A stretch of 64,000 nucleotides of DNA from positions 5,016,501 to 5,080,500 of the forward strand of contig JAYKKT010000088.1 in the NCBI GenBank assembly GCA_036023115.1, in the 5' to 3' direction. The notes beneath the pieces are model-generated. The model was not told the DNA's origin and did no database searches. It was given only the letters and a program-made list of their open reading frames with translations. Of this stretch, positions 1 through 11,591 are shown in pieces. The position numbers were made by a program, and so were the translations under genes. The stretch comes from Brasenia schreberi. Lineage: Eukaryota > Streptophyta > Magnoliopsida > Nymphaeales > Cabombaceae. How positions within the stretch are numbered: position 1 is the stretch's first letter; the number at the start of each line of letters is the position of its first letter.

Positions 1-1248
1 AATATCACAGGGTGTACCAACATAATTCCAAACATCTCCTTGAAAGACTTTCTGTTTAAATATATCTTCTTTCTCGCTATTGAGGTTCCACCATTTAGTC
101 CAAATAGCTCGATACACTCTTTTCTTCTTTGCCCATTTTTTTATTTGTAAATCCATAACTAAAAGTCGATGTTGGGTGGTTACGCTTTTTCCTGGAATTA
201 CCTTGCAATCTTTAAAACACGCTATATCTTTCTTTTTTTCAAATAAAATAATCAATTTGTGTTTGTGATAAGTCACTCTTATAAGTAATTAAATGTTCAT
301 CTCATTTTTTGAAGATTGTATTGACTATAAAGAGATCAAATGCCATAGAAAAATTTGAAATCTCCCTACCTTCCTCATTTATATCCCCAAAACCAAAGTT
401 TTCATGAATCCCTTGATATCCTAATGCCTCTTTACCAACATGTCCATTTAAGTCTCCTCCTAAACAAATCATCTCCCTTTGTGGAATCTTTTGAATCACC
501 TTATCTAACTCTTCCCAAAAAGTTGTCTTTATACTATCTTCTAGTCCTACTTGGGATGCGTAAGTACAAACTATATTCAAAACCTCTTCTCCTAACACTA
601 ATTTCAACGTCATGATTCAGTCATGATATCGTTGTATGTCTACTACACTATCATTTAAATTTTTTACCAACTCCGTTTCGAGCCTTTTCTTTACCTGAGT
701 ACCATAATTTAAAACCTCTATCCTCTATTTCCTTTGCTTTTTCTCCAACCCATTTTGTCTCCTGTAAACATAAAATATGAATCTTTCTCCGAATCATAGT
801 ATCTACCACCTCCATTAGCTTACTGGATAATGTTCCGATATTCCAAGAACCAATACGAATCTTATTATCTAGGACTAGCTTCCTTACTCCCCGCATCCGT
901 CTATATTCCAAATGCAGAGACCCTCTGCACTACATTCAGGCAACAATGTAGTGGGACTAACTTCTTTACCCACACCCGTCCATGATGTGGGAACCCTCTT
1001 TGCAATTGATTCACTACATTTGGGCGAAAATGTAGTGACCCTTGCTTGCTTATTACTGCATTCGGGCTCTGCAACACGTCGCTAGGCGAAGACGCCCCAA
1101 AGCAATGCTTATAATTTTTGTAATCCATGTTATAAAATCTGATGAAGTTTTACGCTAGCTGTCAGAAGCCTAACACAACCCTCCTCTTTTATTCGGGCTT
1201 GGGACCAACAATGCAAGGGTGATCTCTTACATGGGTGGAGTTTGCCTA
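1..1248 (-). mobile_element. RTE-clade LINE, 5' half (leader plus endonuclease)
   Basis: Reading leftward from about 1232 there is a non-coding leader and then a broken apurinic-type endonuclease (EEP) domain. At 911-651 it reads RIGSWNIGTLSSKLMEVVDT and ILCLQETKWVGEKAKE; at 613-302 it reads EMICLGGDLNGHVGKEALGY and [12 protein letters not shown]. These are the N-terminal and GGDLN-type motifs of plant RTE LINEs, whose single protein joins an endonuclease and a reverse transcriptase. The frame breaks between 651 and 613, so this copy is dead. The same sequence lies in the full-length copy at 17513-20770, which fixes the 5' end near 1232. The element runs off the left edge of the window. It lies upstream of the first NAA40 exon I can see and may occupy intron 1. 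Confidence 0.85.
928..1037 (-). repeat. Tandem hairpins in the LINE 5' leader
   Basis: Two similar perfect stem-loops lie about 84 bases apart. At 928-953 the arms are CACTACATT and AATGTAGTG; at 1012-1037 they are CACTACATTT and AAATGTAGTG. The same two units occur at 20459-20484 and 20543-20568 in the full-length copy, where the second keeps its pairing and the first is partly degraded. They lie in the transcribed leader of the LINE, just before the endonuclease frame. Confidence 0.7.
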
Positions 1249-1417
1249 GGAACTGGATTGTGAAAATGTTAAAAGAGAAAGACCACAAAAGTGTTGGAAG
1301 GAAACAATAAAGAATCAGTTGACTTATGTTGAGTTAACTGTTCGCATGGCATATGATCAAGCTCATGTGGCTAACCCCATCTAGTATGGGAAAAGGCTTA
1401 GTAGTTGTTTTGTTCCA
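1249..1417 (+). mobile_element. RTE LINE 3' end, opposite orientation
   Basis: This stretch matches the extreme 3' end of the RTE family: the codons before the stop (ACCACAAAAGTGTTGGAA), then CCCCATCTAGTATGGGAAAA and a tail GGCTTAGTAGTTGTTTT. The full-length copy ends with the same AAAAGGCTTAGTTGTTG. It points right, while the 5' half immediately to its left points left. It could be an independent fragment or the sense part of a 5'-inverted insertion. Confidence 0.8.
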
Positions 1418-1821
1418 TCTGCCCAGATTGTTAAGATATGGATGTTTGATTACATAGTGTGGTATCCTCCAAGCCTTTTTGGTGATTTAATTGCTAAATT
1501 TGCATGGTTTGTTGTTTCCCATGTCCATATTCGTTATCTGTCACTCTTAAGCATGTTAAAGATGTGGACGCGCTTAGGATGGTGATCTAATTTAGCATCT
1601 AATAACTTGATCTATTCGTTTATATGTCTCCACATCATGTTAAAGCTATGAGACTACGTTATTCAGTGCTTGTTTTGTGAGTTGAATTTGTGTTCTATGT
1701 GGAGGTAGTTGGATAGTGCATTTTTTACTTTGCTTACTGACCAACGTATTTTGTGATGAGCATTGCTAGCTAGCTCACCGTTTACCATTTGTTTGATGTG
1801 GAGTCTGCCTAATTTGTCTAG
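1418..1821. other. Unannotated stretch, probably NAA40 intron 1
   Basis: About 400 bases between the LINE end and the first recognisable NAA40 exon. I see no coding homology, transposon terminus or RNA gene. The start exon of NAA40 was sought here and not found; it may lie left of the window. Confidence 0.4.
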
Positions 1822-4800
1822 GTTCTGGAAAAAAAAAGGTGATTGATGGTATAATAAAAGCTGCATCAGCTGATGCTGATCATCTTGCTTCCTTCCCACC
1901 CTTCAGGAAGTTCGATAGAAATGGTAGTTTTAAATTTTTAATATTTGAGTGGATATCTATATTGTTCTTTTGTAAGTTTCTGTGATGTCTGCAGCCAGGT
2001 TGAAGTGTTCCAAGTACAAAGCCGTAAATCAGCAAGCTCCAACTTCGTTGTTTTGATACTTATGTTTAGATTTTTATAATCAAATTATATCATGATCATG
2101 ATCTTTTGGAGTTAAATGCGAATATGACAGACTCACACAACATAGAATCCATTTGTGCGCACTTAGTGTGGGAAAGGGGCTATACCATAAATTTGGCATT
2201 TTTAATAAAATAAATAAGTGGTTAAGGAGTGAACGATTTCATTCTCTGGAGGCTCTCTTAAGAAATTTAAATAGTCTATTTAAACAAGAGTATGTATTTG
2301 GTTCAACTAGGGAGCCCACCACTACAAGGGCATGTTTTCTTTTTCTTCATTCTCATGCCTTTAAATTTCATGCATAAGGTTGGGTTCTACTAAGAAAAGG
2401 TCACATATCCCATGCCATAGCCCTTACATAGCTTAGGTAATAACCCACAAATTGATCATCACCCTCAATCAAGGGACAATAGGTATGCTAGCTATATATC
2501 ATCTCCACTTATGTGTCTTAGTTGGATGTACTCTAAGAATGGTTTTGCTCATACTCTTTAGGTGACCAGTTATGAAACCTGGGTTGCTCTTCCCGAGTTT
2601 CAATATGGAGATTATAGGCTGGTACCCAAGTGATGATTAAGAATTCAGAATTTCACCCAGCTACTCTCATTGGATTTTTGCCAGTGAAGAAAGTTAACTT
2701 CCAGATATAGTAACCAAATATTCGAGAATGTATTATTAATAAAAATCATTTGAAGAAAAATCAAGGAATACAAACAACCAAACCAAGCTTTTTCCCATAC
2801 TAAATAGGGTGTGGAACATGCATTCTTAGTCATTGCGATCCATCTTTAGTCATACTGATGATTCTTACATTTTATTACGTTAAGAGGAGATCATTGTGGT
2901 TCCCATAAAGGAAAATGAAAATGAAAATGATCTCTTTTAAAATTGTTTTTCCTATTAGGAGTTTCCTTCCCATCATGAACGTGATTAGATGCATGCTACG
3001 TACCCTTCTTCTAGGCTAATGAGATTTTTGTACAAAACAATCTGACCAAGGTTATATGTGAATTATCCAATCATATGGGTTTGATATTAGAGATTGCAAG
3101 CATCCGGGTGACAAGAAGCAATATCTTCTTCTCTGAGTGGTGGAATGAGAGCCAAACATGAAAAGGTGTGGAAAAGAAAAGGGTGAAAAGACACAACGTG
3201 TAAGCAAAGGTAAAAAGGATGATAATTGCAGGTAGATAAGGTCACATTTGATGGTATACAGGAGCCACTATCATGACTTTGTGACACATAGGATCATCGC
3301 ATGACTTCAATAAAGGCTGACTTGTGTAGTTTGGCTCAAGGAAGGAAAGTAATGTCAAAAGGGAATAAGGGAACGATAAAATTTGAGGCAACACCACCAT
3401 TTAGGGAATGATTCAAGCAAATTATCAGACAGCATCAATTCTAAATCAAAATGAGTGATTGTAAATTTACTAAGGTGAAAATCTCCTGTAGTGTCATAAA
3501 TCATTTTAAGATCTTGAGATATTTAGTCTCACTCTGACTTAATTCTCTGAGAAGAAAGGTGAGGGAATACTTCAAAGAGATCAAATGGAGTTGTTTTTGT
3601 TTCCTTAAGTTGAAGTGCTTAAATTTAGCTTGTCCTGAATCCCCTGAATAGGGATTGAAAATGAACTACTCTTAAGCATCAATGCTTCTGGAAATGCTTG
3701 AAATATAACTGAATTAACAAAAATGTCTAAAATAAAGAAATCAAACAATAAGAGAATCCATAAGCTAGTCACGGATATAAACATACACCATGTCATGCAT
3801 CAAAAAGTGGAGTCTAAGCGTACTTTCTAATAACCTACCATATTTGTCGAGCAGCGTCAGATTCCATATATCTCCAGTTCATTTATAAAAAGCTAAAGTG
3901 GATCTGTTTATCATTTTTGGGACTTCAGCTCAATGGAAAGGTTATGTGTTCGTAAGCATTGGCCTTTACTACAATATTCTGAATTTATGTAATATCCAGG
4001 ACTATCATTATATCTTGAATCAGGGTCCGGTGACCAGCTTTCTTCTCCTATGAAAAAGTATATTCAGGGACTACTAAAGGTACTACTACTTTTTCCGTAT
4101 TATCCTTTATTCATATGATGAATGTAGTATTGGTTTGTCTAAATGCTAGTGTCTGTCTAAATATTACAGCTTTTCTCAGGCTAATATGGAAGGTTCATAT
4201 GGACCTGATTGGCCGGCGGAGGAGAAGGTCAAGCGTAGGGAAATGGTCGCACCTGAAGCACGTTATATATTTGTTCGAAGAGCTTCTGGAGCAGACTCTA
4301 AAGAGTATCCCAATAATGATTCAGAAGATTGTGAAAGGCACGGGATGTCCCCTGCTGTTGGATTTGTGCAGTATCGCTTTATTGTGGAGGAGGAAATACC
4401 CGTTTTATATGTTTATGAACTTCAGTTGGAACCATGTGTTCAGGGGAAGGGATTGGGCAAGTTTCTAATGCAACTCATTGAGCTTATTGCTCGAAAGGTG
4501 CTTAAGATTCTTCTTTAAGCAGCTATAATTTACTTACTTTTGGATAGAAAAAAAAACTTAAATCGAGTATGCTGTAGGATTTTTTTTTTCAAGTGGCTAC
4601 CTAGTTAATCAGCTATTTACAAAATCCTCCTAACCTGTCAGTTACATTTGCCTTTTAGTTGCAAACTAAATTTGATGTATACTTGATCCTTGTTAGAAGA
4701 CATGAATTTGAAGAGTGCTCACCACAACACGAGCAGTGCATAATTATTTTCTGTAGTTTATATTTTCTGCTTTACTTTCTTAAGTGCTTGTTTTTAAAGG

Positions 4801-7800
4801 TAGCTGTAAATTAGTTTCACTAATGACACTTAGGTAATTCTTATTAGTGTAAAGCTGGTGTTTAAAAGGGGGAAACCCTACCAGTATCATTATGATTTTT
4901 CTGTAAAGAAAGCAAGAAAGCGAGGGTGCGGCAGCTTCTGGGACTTCCGATCACTACTCCAAGTCCATCTTAAATATTCGATCTTGTGTTGCCCTGATTG
5001 CATGTTGATTCTGACATGGTATCAAAGCCTTAAAGGTTGATTTCACCTCATCGAGTACAGCAACAAAGAGGGAAATCGTGAGCAGTTGGTCGTTAGAAAT
5101 TTATGCAAGTAAGTAAACCTTATTTTTCAAGTTACGGTAGAAATTATGGACAACAAGCTGAAAGAAGAAGGATCAACATCTTTCCTTGAAAGTGACTAGA
5201 AAATAGAGCCCTTCCAAGTTACAAATATTCGATTAGATGGACACAATTACAGAGAATGGGCAAGATCTATAGAGATTGTCCTCAAATCTAGAGGAAAACT
5301 AGGCTACATAAATAAAAAACAGATTTGCCCCAATTAAGACAGTACCAACTATGAATGATGGACAAGGGAAGATCCCTTGTGAGTTCTTTCGGTGACTCCA
5401 AAAATAAGCAAAATGTTTATGTATATGGAGACAATAACAGAGATATGAGTAGTCGTAGAAGAAACCTATTCTAGACAAAGGAACATAGCGAAAGAATATG
5501 ACATTTTTGAGAAAATATGAAATTGTCTTCAATGAGACAAATTAGTAAGTGAATATTATGGAGAATTGTGTGGATTGTGGAATGAACAAAGACATATTGT
5601 AGAAAATAAGTGCAACCATTGCATGAAAGAACGAACAACTGAGAATGAAGTTAAGAAGGTGTTCAATCTTCTTAAAGGCATAACTCTTGAATATGAGTAG
5701 ATTAAACTCAATGTTTTGAGTAAGGAGGAACTGCCAACAGTTGAGACTGTATACTCTCTTCTATTGAGAGAAGAAGATAAGAAAAATCTTTAGAAAAGGG
5801 ATACAACTCAAACAGAAAAGATGACATTGGCCGAAAGAGGGCATACTTTTTAGCGAGAAAGAAACCCCACTAGAGGTAGAGGGTCTAGTCGTTTCCAAAA
5901 TCATGAAGACAAAAATAAGTTGGAGTGCTCGCATTTTAGGAAAATAAGACATTCGTGAACAATGGTGGGAAATCATAGGTAGACCAGCTGATTATAAGGA
6001 CTTTAGAAATCATGTAGCACCAAACATAGAGAAGGAGACAAACTCTTCTTCCCTTGATGAAATGGTAGAGTTAAAAAGGAAACTTGTTGAAATTGAGTCA
6101 AGACTGCATGAACAACCATCTACCTCTATTCAGAACAACGAAATAAGTGTTCCTACCTCTTACAATATCAGTAGTAACTCCTTTCTTACTGAATCTAATT
6201 TTTGGGTAATTGACATGTCGGTAAAGAGACATTAGGATATCAAGGTATTCATGAAAACTTTGGTTTTGGGGATATAAATGAGGAAGGTAGGGAGATTTTA
6301 AATTTTGCTATGGCATTTGATCTCTTTATAGTCAATACAATCTTAAAAAAACGAGATGAACATTTAATTACTTATAAGCGTCAGTGAAGCAAAAGCTAAA
6401 ATTTGGGAGGATTTATATAAAAAACACAACTCAAAAGAGGGTGAAAGATACATTTTAAGATAGTTAGGGCTAGAGATAAGAAAACTAAGGATCGTAATTC
6501 TATTAGATGCATCAAAGACGATGGTGAAAAAATTCTAGTGGCAAATGATGATATAATAAATAAATGAGAAAACTATTTTTATAAGTTTTTTAATGAAAAT
6601 GAAGATGTTAGTATTAGCTTAAGAGAGTTAGCCAAATCAAAAAAATATATAAACCACAATTTCTACAGACGTATTCAAAAGAATAAAGTTAAAGAGGCTC
6701 TTAAACATATGAATGGTGGTAAATCTGTAGGACCAAACAATATTCCTATAGAAGTTTGGAAAATCGTAGGAGAAACATGAATCTCTTGGCTCACAAGACT
6801 CTTTAATGAAATATGGAGAAACCAAAAGATACCTGAGGAACGGAGAATGAGTACACTTATACCCATATTGAAGAACATAGGAGACATTCAGAATTGTGTA
6901 AATTATCGGAGTATCAAGTTAATGAGTCAATACTATAAAATTATGGAAAAAATTATCAAACGTAAGTTAAGACAAGTATCGAGTTCAACAGAGAACCAAT
7001 TTGAATTCATGACAGACAAATCTACTATTGAAGTGATTCACCTTTTGAGACGTCTTATGAAACATTTTAGAGCAAAAAAGAAAGACCTTCACATGATATT
7101 TATTGAATTAGAAAAAGCTTACGATAGGGTACCGAGGGAGGTTATTTGGAAAACCTTGAAAAAAAGAGGTATCCCATTGACATACATAAACCTTATAAGA
7201 GACATTTATGATGGTGCAAAAACATTTGTGAGGACTTACGAAGGAATGACAGACTTCTTTGAAGTTAATATTGGGTTACATTAAGGATCAACTTTAAGTC
7301 CATACTTATTTGTAACGGTGATTAATGAGTTAACACCTGAGACTTATGGTTAGTACGGTAAACTCAATTGTTGAGAACACCTCAGGCAGCAGATCATTTT
7401 CTGGTAACCCCTTATGATGTTTATTAATCATGTATGATTTTGATTCCTGGTCTGTGTGAAGAGGGAAGGAGGTATTCCTTAGGATGGATGTTCTGTTTTC
7501 ATGCATCGGTGAATTGTTAGTTACATGGTCAGTCCAATAATATCAACAGATTCAAATGCTTTTTCATCTACAGAATCACATGGGTGCTGTGATGCTAACG
7601 GTTCAGAAAGCCAATATTTCTGCCATGCGCTTCTATATGAGTAAGCTTGGGTAATGCATGATGGATTTTTGGTTCAAATCAGAGCAACCTTTACTGTTTT
7701 TCCACATCAATGACAAGATGAAGGTTTCAATTTGTTTCTATGGATGGATAATCACATTGCTTTTGACAGATATGAAGTTTCGTCTACATCACCATCTCGA

Positions 7801-8071
7801 GTTGATCCTTTGGTGTGTAACTGTCCAACTGCTTGTTGAACTGCATTCTGAACAATGACTTTTCTTTTGACATGCATTTCTTTTTTCAGTTGCCCTCTAT
7901 TCTTGTTGTCTTCCATAGTCTACTAAATGATTTTAATTCCAGATAGGAGCGGGGAACAGTTATGAAATACTGTGCAAAACATTCCATCCTGATGCAAGAC
8001 ACAAATTAGAAGTAATCCTTTTCCTGGATGGTGAAACGGTTCATGCTATTCTATTTGATTATGGTAGGTAG
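1822..8071 (+). CDS. NAA40: N-alpha-acetyltransferase 40 (histone H4/H2A N-terminal acetyltransferase), first exon missing
   Basis: NAA40 (NatD) transfers acetyl from acetyl-CoA to the N-terminal serine of histones H4 and H2A. Exons read from GT/AG borders and phase: 1822-1923 ([13 protein letters not shown]..., ending [11 protein letters not shown]), 4000-4079 ([12 protein letters not shown]), 4180-4497 ([20 protein letters not shown]; core GNAT fold with the acetyl-CoA loop [15 protein letters not shown]), 7574-7650 ([20 protein letters not shown]), 7770-7812 ([13 protein letters not shown]), 7943-8071 ([22 protein letters not shown]). They join in phase and give about 248 residues, close to the family length. 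The start-codon exon is not visible. In the first visible exon a run of 9 A's gives SGKKK where relatives suggest LEKKK; one more A would restore that, so a one-base slip or assembly error is possible. The last 21 residues after KLE have no family look and could be read-through into an intron (GAA|GTAATC), so the true stop may lie further right. Introns 2 and 4 are enlarged, intron 4 by transposons. Confidence 0.85.
1924..3999 (+). other. NAA40 intron 2, without clear features
   Basis: A 2.1-kb intron between the RNG and LSLYLES exons, with donor ATG|GTAGTT and acceptor AATATCCAG. The one recognisable piece is at about 2788-2826, where AAGCTTTTTCCCATACTAAA resembles the 3' end of the RTE LINE on the minus strand. 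The short open frames here have no family resemblance. Confidence 0.5.
5017..6214 (+). mobile_element. Ty1/copia fragment: primer-binding site and gag, inside NAA40 intron 4
   Basis: TGGTATCAAAGCC at 5017-5029 is the usual copia primer-binding site matching initiator tRNA-Met, so an LTR should end at 5016 (...TCTGACA). The gag protein follows with several stops: [20 protein letters not shown] near 5229, [16 protein letters not shown] near 5550, [20 protein letters not shown] near 5710. The sequence reaches FWVID, the start of the protease motif, at about 6200-6212 and is then cut by the LINE at 6209-7335. Integrase, reverse transcriptase and the 3' LTR are absent, so this is a remnant. It shares the orientation of the host gene. 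Confidence 0.75.
6209..7335 (+). mobile_element. RTE LINE fragment with internal deletion, inside NAA40 intron 4
   Basis: It starts in mid-endonuclease (GACATGTCGGTAAAGAG, then a degraded [12 protein letters not shown] at about 6263) and jumps near 6380 from CACTTATAAG-type sequence to the linker before the reverse transcriptase, about 600 bases short of the full copy. Reverse transcriptase motifs follow: [20 protein letters not shown] near 6920, [20 protein letters not shown] near 7100 and [20 protein letters not shown] near 7188. It ends abruptly at GAGTTAACA (7335), well before the catalytic FADD box. It joins copia sequence on the left and intron sequence on the right. The left junction shares GACATG between LINE and copia, so it may be a repair product rather than a normal insertion. 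Confidence 0.8.
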
Positions 8072-11000
8072 GGTTATGTTCTATGGAGTCCTAGTGAGGC
8101 CCTACCAGAGACCCTATGATGAGAATACTCTTGTTTGACCAGATAGATTGCATTTGGAGGTGGGGTTGAACCTAGACCAATGAGTCAAATCGGACCCAAA
8201 CAGCTCCTAGAACTGGCTATAACCGGAATTGGAATCGAACCAGAACTACGGACCCCTCATGTTCGGTCTGGTTCCATCTACAGGGAAACCACACCAAAAT
8301 TGAAATTGAAGCGGGTGATTTCAAGTTGTTCTTTGGGTCCTGTATTAAAATCCCACGGTTCATGAAATTTTAAAATGAAACTGAAACCAGAACCAACTTG
8401 GAATCTGAACCCAAAACCCATGGAACTAGAACCTCACCTGGACCGAGATTGTGCCGGCTCATTTCTGGTTCCAAATTTTGGTAGAATCAAAACCGACCAG
8501 GGTTAGACCAGATCGTATGTGTATATGAATGGATCCAACGTCCTTAGGGTGTTGAAGATCCACGTTTGAATCATGGACATGCAGCCTCTTCCGTGGTTCT
8601 CTTTACAATGCAAAGAAGAGAATCTACTCACCTTAATTTGCTTCTTATTTTCTAGAAAATGTAGTGCATATGGTTGAGTTCCATCTAATTGTTTATGATG
8701 AATCCATGTGTAGATTAGGATTTGGTAAAAGCACCTTGCATCTTGGGACAATCAGCAGTCTCGCAATAAGATCTCACTGGATCTCGTGGTTTTGAGTCTT
8801 GGCGGGCAGTGAAACTGTGAAAAACCTTGCTGATTGGACTCAAATACACAACACTTACAATGCTCGTCTTTTGGTTCAGGAGTAACAGTGTTGATGCTGT
8901 TGTTGCTTCATGGGCATCTCAAGCTTTCTGGCTTTACTAGATCTTTGATTAAGTGCGGGTTCGTTGCTTTTCAATCTGGCTTATTTATGGTCTACCTGAA
9001 GGACTTAGCCTGCACGTTTCAATGAATGCACCATGTGATGCTAAGGAGTACCTTCACCGTGGAGGTGATTCCATGTATGAACTAGGCCATTATACCATTG
9101 TGGGTTGTCTGAGTTAGAGCGATTAAGCCTCTTGAATGGTTGTAAACCACTGTTCCTTTTTTGTTCTGGTGCTTTCCCGTGTCTTTTTAATACTTCTGCT
9201 CCTTGTTCAAGGTGTGGCTGGCAATTTACTATTGTAGTTCGATTGCTGATATTATGTTTAATCAGTGTTGGTGACAATCAAATGCTTGGAGGGTTGTCAC
9301 TATTTGGTTTCATTCTAAGCCGATACGCACAATGATTTGTTTTTTCTTTGCAAACTGAATTCTTGTTTTGCTTTCAGCTGATTGTGTCTTTCCCGCATGG
9401 CAAGATTGTGCTAAGGCCTGCTTGCTTTGTGTGTGTGTGACCTGATCAAGTGAGACCCTTTAACAGAGAAAAGAAGAGAGCTTGAAGATCGCATGAAACA
9501 AAGAGAAAGAGGATCCAGGCACTAAAATATGCACCAGACTTGAAAAAAGGGATCCAGTAATTGGATATGGTACTGGTAAATGAACCAACACACTCATAGT
9601 TTGGCTTGGCTCATCTCGCTTCTAGTGCATTTATGTTATGTTCGTGGAACCATATGAGACGAACATGAACGTGGTATCTTCAGCTACATTCGGCTTGAGA
9701 AAGCTCATTAAGTGGCAACTTAAAAGCTTTTACCTATCACACGGGGTAATTGTATGAGAAATTCAAGGCAAATAAAATAGCCATTTTTCTTTTATAGATT
9801 TCTCCGTAAGAAGAGTTTAGGATAGAAACAAGCTTAACATCAATGGTTTCTTGGCTCTTTACCAGTCCTGATTGCTGATCACTTCTTGCCATTCTTTCAC
9901 CACTGGTGAATGTTTTGGTGCTCCTCATTGATTCTAAAACAAAATGAGAGGAAGTTTCATGCCATGTGCATGGCAGTGATCAGGCTGAGGTCTATCCGGT
10001 GGCAGACCAATTCGTGCTGGCTCCATTATGAGCTGCTTGATTTCATGGCCTTCTCCTATGCCCAATGTGAAGCCTGCATTATAGCCACATCTCAAGTCCT
10101 GTGATCTGCCTCACTTGGAGCCCCCATGAAAACATCCTCGAGATTTGGGTTTCACATTTTAGTCATGGATTGTGCTAATTACAAATAAGCATAAGGCATC
10201 CTTTAACTCTTATAGGCCCAATGCTATGGATGCAATAGAACAAAGAGAGCAAGTGCACATATATAACTTTAGCAAGGGGATGAGGCCATACAGAAAGAGG
10301 CTACGAGGTATTTCTAAGAACTCTCGATGATATCAACCAATGGTCATATCTTGGATCGGGTTAGGGACTAAAGAAGACAACGACGAGCTACTTGCACCAG
10401 TTATTGATGAAGAGGTTAAGAAGGCCGCTAAGGAGATATTTAATACCTACCGAAGCTTGACAAGACTCTAAAGGCAGCTAAGGAGAGAGATGCTGGACTT
10501 TGAATTGCCAGGCATGGTTTCTCCATGGATGTTTTCCAAAGGATTTCTTTCTCAACAAAAACTTTCAAGGTGTTTCAGAGATTGCATATTTTTTATGCAT
10601 ATCCTTTGTTATATATACATTTTTTCTTCAGGTTATCCATTTCAGCTCGGGAAAAATGGCTCCCTAATTCTTCCTCCTCGAATGCTCTTTGAATCCTATC
10701 ATGTTTAAAACAAACGGTTTTGTAAAAGCCATTTTCAACACTGTTTTGTAGATCGAAAGAGCAATTCATGAAGTTAGGGAATGAGGCCGACCTTCTTTTA
10801 ATTTTACAAATACGTTACATGAGGCTAATGTGGTCCCATTTGAGGTATAGAGGCTTATATTTTCTACTTTGCCACTTAAGTTAACTCATGATACAATGGG
10901 TTTCTCCCCCTATTTAGTGGCTTTTACTATTTGATATTTTTTTAGTTATAAAATTTATAATTTTCTTATGGTTACACTTTGAGTTGTAGCCATTATGTCG

Positions 11001-11590
11001 TTTTCTATATTCAATATGTTCTTCGTGTATAATAATTTGTGTACCCATTTTGGTTGTGTAGTTTTCTTTTTCAAGTACGATTTTCAATAGAAAGAAGAGC
11101 TTTATAAGACATGATAACTGACTCATTTGTTATATCTAGCTTTAGATAATGTATAAAGCGATTTATCTAAATACCATTAGTTGCAGTCGTACTATAAGTA
11201 GTATATTCAACTTTTTGTATATGCAAAGCTATATATCTGTATTTATTGTATGACCAAGAGAAAAATCCATCCTTAGATAAGAAAATACGATTGAAGGTTT
11301 TCTTTGAACTCCTAGAAAAGTTAGTATATGATTATCTAACTATTTTTAGTTTGCATAATTTAAGTTCTTTGTCCCTTTTAGATATCTCAAGATTTTCTTC
11401 AGTTGTGCATGTTGGCTATTGGTTGCATTTCTTCCTAGTTTTGTCATAGTACTGAAAATGTTTTTATTGGTTCATGCTGGCTGCTACTGTTCTTTGTATA
11501 TGTTCTTATTAGTTAGTTATAGGCTGCACATTGCCTTTATGAAGGATTCCTTCCAATAAAGGTGATCTTTCTCTTTCTTTGTATTAGATA
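8072..11590. other. 3.5 kb without recognisable genes
   Basis: Downstream of NAA40. 8180-8500 is rich in short ACCGGAA/GAACCAG-type repeats. The open frames at 8834-9025, 9105-9335, 9910-10104 and 10490-10708 show no domain I can name, and their base use does not differ from the surroundings. There is a short GTGTGT run near 9428. Nothing else stands out. Part may be the NAA40 3' UTR or a last intron. Confidence 0.4.
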
Positions 11591-11591
11591 C

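Noticed and set aside
3890..3960. Possible extra NAA40 exon upstream of 4000 (CATTTTTGGGACTTCAGC)
   Set aside because: The exon at 1822-1923 ends in the exact phase needed for 4000-4079 and carries the expected [11 protein letters not shown]; this stretch would break the frame.
8180..8365. 61-residue plus-strand frame after NAA40
   Set aside because: Composed of repeated ACCGGAA/GAACCAG words; no start context or family.
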